From the NCBI GenBank assembly GCA_024509875.1, contig JAMPIV010017568.1, positions 186,001 to 250,000 on the forward strand: 64,000 bases of DNA, in the 5' to 3' direction. The notes beneath the pieces were generated by a model, which was not told the origin of the DNA, did not search any database, and saw only the letters and a program-made list of their open reading frames with translations. Every line of letters starts with the position of its first letter. The stretch's first letter is position 1. The position numbers and the translations under genes are program-made. Positions 44,082-54,015 of the stretch are shown here, piece by piece. The DNA comes from Oreohelix idahoensis (lineage: Eukaryota > Mollusca > Gastropoda > Stylommatophora > Oreohelicidae).

Positions 44082-45450
44082 TAAAAAAAAACGCAAAAGG
44101 ATTATTTTCAGCATCAGGTTTTAGCCACTGATGACTACGTTTTACCTTGTCCGGAAAAGTTGACACAGAAACATGTAAGATGTGCAGCTAATGTATATAG
44201 ATAACCCTCCCCCACCCCTTTCATTCGTTCCTTTTTTGTGTGACCACCATTACTTCACTCCATTATGTCCATCAGTTCCGATACCCATCCTTTTAATACA
44301 CTCTTCTATGCCATTATTCACCGGTCAGTATCTTTCTATTTACGCCGTAATCTACTGATAATTTTTTTAATCCTCGGGTTGACACGCCCCGAAAACCACC
44401 AGGTATTTTACCAGCTTGTAACATTCCTGACCTGTTTATTTGTTATTTGTGGACAGCCGGCGTTTAACGAAGGCTGTGGACAATACCACATTGAGTTGTT
44501 TACTCAAGACGCAGGGAGTAGACGGATTTTGATAGAAACGAATTAAGCTGTCTATCACCAAATTTAGATTGCGTAATTATTTATGGTCAGTTTGGGAAGA
44601 TGGTAGTTGTAAGGTAACACTTGTCTAATTCGATAGGCATCACTTGTACAACTATGACCCATCCTTACATCAATCTTCAAGTATTAGGACACGAAGTGAT
44701 ATGATATAATCAGTTCCGGCAAGAGGTCATGTCGTAATAAACAGACATTGTGAAATTAGGACAAGGAATATGACATAATGATTTCCGGAATATTATATAA
44801 TAATTAGCTGCAATACCTTATATTGTCATGGCAATAATTATCGTGATGATGGGTTAGAGGAAAATGTAATAAAATAAGACGCCTAACCTGGTGCTTAAAA
44901 TTAGAAAAATTAACTAAACTAAATAGTGATTGGGTTCCACCTAAGAGAACCTCGCAACATTTACCTTTTGCATGGGAAAAAAAACTGAACTGTAAAACCT
45001 TGAGCGTTTTGAATTTTTCTCACTGCATTTTCCATCTTGGTCAAGGAGATCACAGAAAACCAGAATAGGAGTTAGTAATAAGGATTCCATTATAAGACAT
45101 GCCAAAGTGATTAGGAGTAACGTATACAATTAAACGTATAAAACGTTTGTTATGAGACTTAGAGCCACAAGTCCAATGCAACCTTTTTCAAAGGTTAAAA
45201 CTTAATAGTGTACAGTAACTTGTAAACTTAATTAGCTGGGGATGGGGAGGGTGAACTGCATCTTAAACAGCTGCAGGACTTACGACGGTCATTCTATGCT
45301 TCAAAGTCTGGATACAATATAAACCCATTTGGGGTTAGTTAAAATATGTCCTTTTTATTTTATATGTAAATTTAACATGTATGAATTGCTTATTTATGTA
45401 AAATTGTGTTGGGTCTGCATCATAATAAACAACTTTCCACATAAACCACC
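44082..45450. other. Unassigned sequence
   Basis: No gene. Two related bits (ATGATATAATCAGTTCCGG near 44700 and a similar one near 48155) hint at an old shared repeat. Confidence 0.35.

Positions 45451-45542
<92 letters not shown>
45451..45542. repeat. (AT)n microsatellite
   Basis: About 90 bp of AT dinucleotides with one interrupting ACAT near the left end. Confidence 0.98.
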
Positions 45543-45545
<3 letters not shown>

Positions 45546-46399
45546 GGTATTTATCTTCTTCCTCTATCCGAACCTACATTTATCTGACTCGAGAGTCTGA
45601 GATTTCATTCTCATGGACATCGCGATAAATTCAGAGAAAGATGGAATGGTGAAGGAAAGCGGAGGTTACCTGATAGTTACATCAGGTGACAGAAAACTTA
45701 AGGGAGATACGATTTTTTGTCAGTGTCTGGTTCTAGTTACCAGTAATCAACGCTGGACAATATCCACGAGAGACGGGTCTAAAGGAAACTAGAAGCGGCA
45801 ACCTTTTTTGGAAGTTACTCCCGCACAGCAGTGCACGTGCTCCAACACGCCACTCGACTCCTGACCTGAGAAAGAAAAGTCAGGACGTTACTGAAAATCA
45901 GCATCCCGAGACAACTCACGGCAGTCATCTGCAAAGCTAGGTCCAAATTTACCGTCTAAGTGAATGGACTACTTTTAAGAAAGAAATTCCACCATACAGT
46001 AATATTTTCCGAGGAAGTTACACAATCCATGACCTTTTTCTCTGACAAATCAATTATATTCATTTTAACGCTGTTGATCAAATATTTCATAAATGAATCT
46101 CTTGTTATCTATGCAAATATAATTTCTTAGTTGGAGTTAATTACTTGATTGAGTGAATTTGATGTCTGCACCCGTAAGATTCATTTCTATAAATGCATAT
46201 ATACAGAGCTAAATATACCATTAAGACTGTACTGAATTACCTTCATCTGGGAACTCATTAAACACGAGTAAAAAATATCTTATATCACAGAAAAAGGCGG
46301 AGAATATAAAGTTTACAATCAACTTAGAAGACGCAGTTGTACTTGGCAGTCTAAAATTCCCGTGAGACTCACTAAAATAAAGGCAGAAAATCCCTATTT
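45543..46399. other. Unassigned sequence
   Basis: No gene or repeat recognised. Confidence 0.35.
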
Positions 46400-46520
46400 A
46401 CATATCTGCCAAGAGTAATCTTGAGCCAAGAGTTATCTTCGGAAAACTTCTATTACTCGAATTTTCAGCCATTAGTGGACCACTACCGCAGTGCAATGGA
46501 GACACCCTGCGACACAAACA
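46400..46520 (+). repeat. R290 dispersed repeat, partial copy 3
   Basis: Carries the last third of the unit: CTGCCAAGAGTAATCTTG, then TGGACCACTACCGCA and a GACACCCTGCGACAC end. Confidence 0.65.
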
Positions 46521-46997
46521 CCTTTCCCCCTCCCAAAAAAAATTACATAATGAAGGACGTGAAATTGATACACAAAACCTTTAGTGAGGATATCAGGCAC
46601 TTTTCGTAAGAAAAATGCTCGCAAAATATGAGGTTTTGTCAAAAGCAACAAGGGAATGACATCTCATTTAATCTCTCATAAACCTAACTCTTACTCTATT
46701 ACTGATAGAAAAATATATCACTTAATCTCTCATAACCCTAATATTTACTCACTCTGTTCATGCAGACAGACGTACATTACATTAAAAAATAGAGATAACA
46801 AAAGAGTTTACAGATTCAGCAAGTAAATGCCATAATTACACATCCTACGTCACACACAACCACTCACACGCATTCAGATTTTTCTGTTCAATGCTCGGCT
46901 ACTTGACGGCTAGTTGTCAGCCAGTAAATTATTGCGTGAAATATAATGTCGATCCTGCAAGGTTCATGAAGTTCAGATAGCTGCTGATCTACTGGGA

Positions 46998-47678
46998 CAG
47001 TGGTTCCTAGCCTGGGGGTATGTGTACCACTAGGGAGTATGATGTTTTTTTAAAGTTTTGTCTCGTTTTGGCGAGGCGCGTCCCGTTCAACCTAGTCGGT
47101 TATATTAGGGCGTATGTCCAAATATAAAAGACTCTTAGGTGAGATTTTTTCAAGCGGGTATGGGTAATGCTTGATAAATATCTATATTATTATACTGACA
47201 TATTGCAAAAGTAGTAGATTTAGAGAAAACAAAGTTTCTAATTGGAGAGAAAACAGCGAGTCATATCCAAAAATCAAATTTAGCGAAAGAAACCAATATG
47301 GCGCTCTCTCTGGCAAACCTCTACACCCCAAGTTAGAAGAGGAACTATTAATTAAGTAAGTAAGAAACAAAACTAGAGGCTGAACGTCATACAGGTATCA
47401 CACTTTCAACATGTGTAATAAGAATAAAACTGGCGGTTCACTGGAGAAACAGAATCAAGGGGGAATCACTACATTGACTGTGTTCTTAATGAAAACCACA
47501 AGAAAGTAACGTGTCGAATAATGTGGCTGAACAAAATTAATGAATCTGTTTATTGTATGTATATGCATTGTAAATTGTAGAACTTATATTTATTTCATAT
47601 TGAATAGGGAGTCCGGGGAGGTTTATTAAAAACCAAGGGGTACAGAAACCGAAAAAATAAAAAAGTTGGAAACCATGC
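46998..47678 (+). mobile_element. Degenerate non-autonomous hAT-like element
   Basis: The left end CAGTGGTTCCTAGCCTGGGG followed by TATGTGTACCAC is typical of hAT termini. The right end reads inward GCATGGTTTCCAAC, a decayed partner. Between them is no transposase, but there is a small LINE-B tail (47299-47364). No clear target duplication. Confidence 0.55.
47299..47364 (+). repeat. LINE-B 3' tail remnant
   Basis: TGGCGCTCTCTCTGGCAAACC through AAGTAAGTAAG matches the last 65 bp of LINE-B copies 1 and 2, with scattered changes and a two-unit TAAG tail. Confidence 0.7.
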
Positions 47679-48229
47679 ATTAGGGTGAGGTGACAGCTCT
47701 CTGATATTTATAACAGCTCTTCCGGTTTTCTGTTCTTGGGAAAGCAGAACACCCCCACCCCCACCAACCCTTACAAGCACAAAGAGCACATATCATGGTG
47801 TGACGAAATGGACGACCTCTATCGATCTTTGGTTCTCTCCGGCAGTATCGGTACATTTGTGGTACTGATTTTTATTATGGGCTGTCAATTATTGCACTTT
47901 TCTGTCCGTCTTTCTTTCATTCTTTCTTTATTTTTCTGCTAAGTAGCAGATATTTGATTTTATCAAATCACCCTGTAGGTGATAAATATCACATTTGCTT
48001 GACGCTACCCAGATTTGTGGTTATAGGCGCGGGAGATTAAAACGTACATCGGTCAGCGCTATCGGCTTAAATCCTGATAAGACGCGGAGTTTGCGTACTC
48101 ATACGACAGATAACGAGATTACTGACTGTGTGACACCTGTGGGCAGACAAGAGTGATATAATCGCTTCCGGTCACTTGGTTAAAAGTAATCATGGATTTA
48201 TTACATTTTAGACAATATGAGTCTACAAA
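47679..48229. other. Unassigned sequence
   Basis: No gene recognised. Confidence 0.35.
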
Positions 48230-48619
48230 TGTGTTGGTGAGAGTGTATGCAAGACATCATATTACCATATATGGGAGACGTGACGTTTTGCAAAATTTTT
48301 CCATTTAGATAATATTTTGAAAATTCCATACCCGACATGTTTGAAATGATTGGATCTTTCTGATTAGATTCATAACAACATTGAGGGGGAATATAGACTG
48401 ACATTTGCGCAGTTTTAACTCACTGTGAATTTCAAGCTACGAAACTAAAAAAACACGGAGTCAGAAAGGGCTTCTATTGTAAAATTAAAGACATCCCAGA
48501 CGCGTGTAAGAGAACAATTCGTCTCTTTTATTCATCCGAGCTAACAAGTCTGTAGCCAGGATTGGCGTACGTTGTGATTTACATTTAATATTTTATTACT
48601 AACATGTGAGCTAACATAT
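48230..48619 (+). repeat. IR-A copy 2, left piece (before Gypsy-4)
   Basis: Reverse complement of about 37025-37560, with shared GACATCATATTACCATATAT, GGGAGACGTGAC, CCAGACGCGTGTAAGAGA and TTTTATTACTAACATGTGA. It is cut at 48619 by Gypsy-4 and continues at 58495. Confidence 0.82.
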
Positions 48620-49960
48620 TGTTACGCACAAATAATTACTTTTTTCAAAGCCTTTGTATGATCATTTTTCGTATGTATGATCATTTTTTGACTGAAGTGT
48701 GTATTATGTTTTTTACAGTCAAAGGGACATAATCCGAGTTATCGAGACTACAATTTTTTAGGAGTTTGCCTTCTCTTGTATAGAGACACGTTCGGTCTAT
48801 AATTTCTTGAACGAAGCGTGACCACATCTCCTTATTTGGTAGTACCAGTCAACTATGGTAGATGTCTGAAAACCTGTCTTAACGCTTCTTTTCATGACCA
48901 TAAAAGGCGCGACTGTGTAAGACTTTTATCTCGAATGTTCTTAGAATCGTCTTATTGTGAACGGCGACTCAGAGATTGTCGTTCTGCGCATGTCTCGACC
49001 TGGTTTTCGTTTGTTGTTCCGGCCAGCTCGGGGAGTTTAGAAATGGTCTAAGTCGCGAGCAGACGCGACCTGCGTCTTGTGATTTTCTGAGGGAAATACA
49101 TTGTCTTTGTGAGTTAGTTAGCTAACTAGACTATTTCCCAGTATTATTCAAGCCTGCCTGGAGGCATATGTTCATGGTTGATTTTCCGAAATAAGGTAAT
49201 TCCTCTTGTATCGAACTTTATGCTATCATCTAGAGGTTCGTCATTTTGTCGCCTTTTTGCTCGCCTGTGTGATTCAAAATGGAGAGGTACTTTGACTAGG
49301 ATTAAGTCACCGGTATCTTTATACCTGAACTAGTTATATATATATATATGGGTCGCTCTAGATCAACAAGACTATTGTCTGTGTTCCAGGATTCGTTATA
49401 TCAGAGATCACGTCCAAGTCAGATGGTTAGACTTAGAAACATTATAAAGGTCGAGCTGACCTGTAATCCATGTATGCTATTCACGTGCAGACAGTAAACG
49501 GACTGATTGTATACATCTGATCTGCTAGCATCAGAAAGGGAATATTTATTATTGTCTATGAACAGTGATGATCTGCAGCTGACACTGTTGCAGAATTTAT
49601 ATATATTATTTATACAGCTTCATGAACTAGAACTCTATGATTTTGAATGCTGAACTCGTTGAACTATGTTGATGATATAAATATCCTGACTGTTTTGTGG
49701 CGTGCAATAAATGGAAAAAAAATTATACAACGAAGTTACCATTTCTATGACTCTACACATCATGTTGCCTGTGTTATACCCTGTGAACTGTTCTACTACC
49801 ACATACACAGCAACATCCTAAAATCAGAGAAGACACCTACATCTTGCACTTTAATACCAGGTGTCGATAGGGGTGGCAAGTGGTCGTCAATCTTATACGG
49901 AGCTAACGTACCTGGCATTGTGGCGCACCATTATCATTTAGCCCTAATCCACCCTTATCA
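48620..49960 (+). repeat. Gypsy-4 5' LTR
   Basis: 1341 bp. Differs from the 3' LTR at a few positions only (for example CCATAAAAGG against CCATTAAAGG, GATGATATAA against GATAATATAA). The open frame at 49647-49991 also occurs in the other LTR and resembles no known protein. Confidence 0.95.
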
Positions 49961-50953
49961 TTTTTGGTGGCCATATGTTGGTTTACTCTGATACCAGCTA
50001 TCAAGGGGGTCAACAAACCCATACATCATCAGCAGACTACAAGACAACGTTGCAGTTTCTATTCATCACCTTCGATGAAATTTTGTTGAAAGACGCGGCA
50101 TTACTGACAGTTGTTGATATTTTGAAACTACCCGGCGCTGCTCGGCAGTATTGAAGTTTGTCTGCAACTAGAAGGACAAGTACCGAGCGAATGGATTTCC
50201 TGATCTGTTAAGAAGAAGGACAAGTGCCGTAACAACTGTTCCGGTCTCAGAAGTCAATTTGTAGAATTCAGAAGGTCAAGTTCAGAAGCTGTTTCCTGTC
50301 AGAAGCTCATTTCCCTCGTCATGGCTGTCTATGGGAGCAGATGTTAATCAACGTTGGATCTTTATCCTCAGAATGCTGACGACATCCTGTTCTGCACCGT
50401 GCTGACGTTTGGGACATATAGAAGTTAAGTGGCCTGTTTTGTTTGTGAACTGTGCCCTTATGTTCTAGCTGAGCCTTCTAAATTCTTTCACACTTTTTGC
50501 TGTTTGTTATATGTTATATGTTATTTGTATTTGTATATTTATATGTTTATATTCAGCGGGTTTTCTCGGTTGGGCGGTGTCTTTCAGTAGAAGATACCAC
50601 GTCACAGAGGTTCTACTGTTAGCGTTTTCGTTAGGGACTGTGCGAATTTCCTACTGTGAAATTTGCTAGCGACAATCGTTGCTATATCTGTTTAGTTGTG
50701 ACGAGTTGTGCTTTATTTTTGTTTCTTGTATATTTTTTTTTTCTTTTTCTTTTCTCTCTTTCTTTGTGTTTTTTAGTTTCGATTTCGATTGTTTGTATTT
50801 GTAGGTCTCCCCTATCTATTATTCAGTTCTTTACGTATATTTTTGTGTATACACTGTAGCGTCATTTGTTTGTCATATCTTCGCATTTTGTCATCACATT
50901 TCTTTTTAGTTTCGCTGTTTATTTATTTGACTTATGCGAATGTTTTCATATTG

Positions 50954-51112
50954 TTTGATCTTTGTTATTGTTTACATTGACTCTGATCTTTGTTGTTGTT
51001 TACATTGACTTTGATCTTTGTTGTTGTTTACATTTGACTTTGATCTTTGTTATTGTTTACATTGTTGGTGACCTTTGTTATTGTTTACATTGTCTTGTTA
51101 TTGTTTGCATAG
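50954..51112 (+). repeat. 28-bp tandem repeat in the Gypsy-4 leader
   Basis: About five and a half units of TTTGATCTTTGTTATTGTTT plus ACATTGAC, varying between 26 and 30 bp, pyrimidine/T-rich. Confidence 0.9.
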
Positions 51113-51154
51113 TTCTTGCATAGTTAGCTTTCACTATTGTTACATATATGCTCA

Positions 51155-51269
51155 TGCACTATTGATCTATAGTGCACTTATCATAACTAACTGGTGGTTT
51201 TTGCTTATGCACTATTGTAGTGCAGTTATGATAAATAACTGATGGTTATGCACTGATTTGTGTAGTGCA
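51155..51269 (+). promoter_or_regulatory. Three consecutive stem-loops in the Gypsy-4 leader
   Basis: TGCACTAT/ATAGTGCA at 51155-51176, TGCACTA/TAGTGCA at 51208-51224 and TGCACT/AGTGCA at 51249-51269, each followed by an A/T-rich spacer including TGATGGTT-like sequence. The arrangement is seen; a role in RNA packaging or translation is inference. Confidence 0.6.
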
Positions 51270-51457
51270 CTGATAATTAAGAGGTGACTTGTGATATTAT
51301 TATACATTTGATAATACAAGTTGGTGTCAAGTCTTGTTGCCCACAGAGATTGGAGTAAACATATTGATTACACAAGCACTTTATTAAGTCTTGTTGCTAT
51401 TAAGATTGAAATAAGATAATTAATTATTTCAGGTTCTGTACTCACATTTTAGACATC

Positions 51458-54015
51458 ATGTCTACATTTGAGTACTTTATTGAGCAGGGTAAAGCCCTTG
51501 GGAAGACAGGTGATAAATTAGAAGAATTTGCGACTGTTCAATATGCCAAGGCATTGAAGTCGGAGGAAAAGAAAATGAAAGAACTAACTGAACAAAAGAG
51601 AATAGATGCTGAAAATTTAAAACTGCAGATGCAGGTAGATGAAAAGAGATTACAAATGGAAATGGAAAAACAAAAAAAAAAGAAGCTGAAAATAAGAGAC
51701 TTGAAAAAGAAGCTGAAAATAAGAGACTTGAAAAAGAAGCTGAAATTAAGAGACTTGAAATAGAGGCTGAAAATAAAAGATTAGAAAAACAGGCTGAGGC
51801 TGAAGAAAGAAAGTTACAGGCTGAGGCTGAAGAAAGAAGGTTACAAAGAGAAGCTGATGAGAGAAAAGCAAAAATGGAGCATGAAGAAAAACTCTTAGCT
51901 TTGGAGTTAGAAAAGTTGAAGTTATCTAGTAATGCTAATGATGCTAATAAGGTATCATCTGCTAATAAGTCTAATGCTGTTGATTTCAAGCTTAATTTAC
52001 CAGCATTCAATGCTTCAATTGATGATATAACATTTTATCTAGATAGATTTGAAAGTGCATGTAAGGTGCATAATATAGATAAAACATTATATGTTTATCA
52101 TCTGTCCAAGATACTTAGAGGTGATGCTTTGACTTTATTGGGTATGGTAGATGTGCCTGACAAAAACAACTATGAGGTTGTCAGGGCGGCATTGTTAAAG
52201 AAGTACCAACTTAACGAGGACGGATATCGTCTTAAATTTAAAAACATGTTACCAGAAACTGGAGTTGAATTCTCTGAATTCATCTCAGGCATCCGTCTTA
52301 CTTTTTTACGATGGGTTGAGTTGTCTAAAACAGAGAGTACATTTGAAGCTCTTATGGACTTACTACTTAGAGACAAGGTTATGTCTTCTGTTAATGAAGC
52401 TTTTCTTTCTTTTCTTCATGAGCGTAAGCCTAAAAACATAAAAGAAATGGAAGAATACTGTAGCCAGTATGTTACTGCGCATCCTCACATAACCATTAGC
52501 AACTCTAAAGTAAAAGAAGGTCTGCCAGTTGCTTCGGCAGCACCTTATGGCCCAAATTTTATGCGTAAATTTCAGGGTAGCCAGCAAAATTTCAATAAAA
52601 AGAGTAACCGTAATTATGCCCAGAATCATAGTAATCAATTCCAGGGTGATTCTTCTTCCCAGAACTGGAGACATCCTAATACTACACGTTATTCTACTCC
52701 GGTTAACTTTAGAAATTTTCACAAAGGTAATCGGTATAGAGGAAAATATTTTTCTCAGAGACCTCAATACCAGGATAATAGAGGTTCTCAACAGTATAGA
52801 GATGGTAATGACAGTTATGGAAACTGGAACTCAAACCAGGATAAAAATTACAGTAGGGACTTTAATGATAATTGCAGAGGCAATAATGGTCGCAGTAGAT
52901 CGCAACATAAGAGAAAAAAATATCAACAGACAAACTCTGTTCAACAAGAATCTCAGGGAGTAGATAAACAGGTTAATGATAATAAAGACCATAATGCCAT
53001 CGGATGCTCATCTTTTGATTTTGGTAGGGCAAATAAATGTATCCAATGCAGTACTTTATTTGACCCGAAGACCGTTACTACTTTAAGCTGTGGTCATCCT
53101 TTGCCCGCTCTTCCTGCTAATGTTGCTCATGATGGGAGAGGTTCTCTTATATTACATAAGGGGCTTGTAAATAGTAATCCAGTCTCAGTGTTGTTTGACT
53201 CTGGATGTACTACTGTCGGGGTTAGGCAATCTCTTGTAGATCCATCCTGTGCTACAGGAAAGGTCATCAAATGTGTCACATTTGGTGGCACGTTAGAAAA
53301 GTATCCTACTGCTATAATACACATTGCTACTCCTTTCTTCACGGGAGAGGTCCACGCGTGTCTACTTCCAAACCCTATTGCGGACCTTATTATTGGTCGT
53401 ATTCACGGAGTTAGGGAATGTACCCCACAGCAGATTGCTGTTTGGGAAGAGCAAAACATTGAAGCTACCAATGCGGTGGTCACAAGAGCACATGCTCTGG
53501 ATCCACCTCAAACTTCATTAACTAATAATGATGAAGTAAATGACCAAGATAGTCACTTGACTATTACACGTGACTCATTTATCAAATTGCAAGAAGAAGA
53601 TCCTTCTTTACAAAAATTCTTCATTCTAGCAAAAAAAGGTGATCCTAATCAAAATACTAATAGAAAATCTTGGATTTCTATGAAGAACGGCGTACTTGTA
53701 CGTATGGTACAAGACTCGACTACGTCCACTCATTCACAAATTCTTGTGCCCAAGAGCATGAGATTGCAAATATTGCAACATGCTCATGACTCGCAATGTG
53801 CTGGACATATGGGTTTTTCCCGTACAAAGTCGAGGGTTCTTGCGGCTTTCTTTTGGCCATTTGTGAGCAAGGACATACGAATGTACTGTCGCTCTTGCAA
53901 AGTATGTCAGGAGGTCAAATCTAAAGGACCACGACATGCTGCGCCTATCCAGGCTGCTGACATTCCTATTCGCCCTTTTCAAAAAAATGGCAATAGATAT
54001 TATCGGTCCTTTTAG
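51458..54015 (+). pseudogene. Gypsy-4 Gag, CxxC...CGH module, protease and integrase zinc domain
   Basis: Starts MSTFEYFIEQG at ATG 51458. A coiled coil of repeated EAENKRLEKE units follows. An A run at 51672-51681 shifts the frame by one base; the main 713-codon frame opens at 51874. Capsid: FYLDRFESACK, EDGYRLKFKNML, FISGIRLTFLRW, LLRDKVMSS. A basic tail rich in Asn, Gln, Arg and Ser follows, with no zinc knuckle. CIQC (53038-53049) and CGH (53089-53097) form the putative zinc module. Protease active site DSGC at 53197-53208, then ADLIIGRIHG. Integrase zinc domain: HDSQCAGHMGFSRT and YCRSCKVC, to about 53910. A seven-A run at 53981-53987 then shifts the frame just before the integrase core. 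Confidence 0.9.

Larger units (their letters stand above)
49961..51457 (+). other. Gypsy-4 leader with ordered repeats
   Basis: A TGGTGGCCATATG primer-site candidate lies 4 bases from the LTR (49965). No frame before Gag. A tandem 28-bp array (50954-51112) and three stem-loops (51155-51269) precede the Gag start. Confidence 0.7.

Noticed and set aside
49647..49991. A 114-codon frame in the Gypsy-4 LTR, repeated at 58181
   Set aside because: Same reason; it runs off the end of the LTR into different sequence in each copy.
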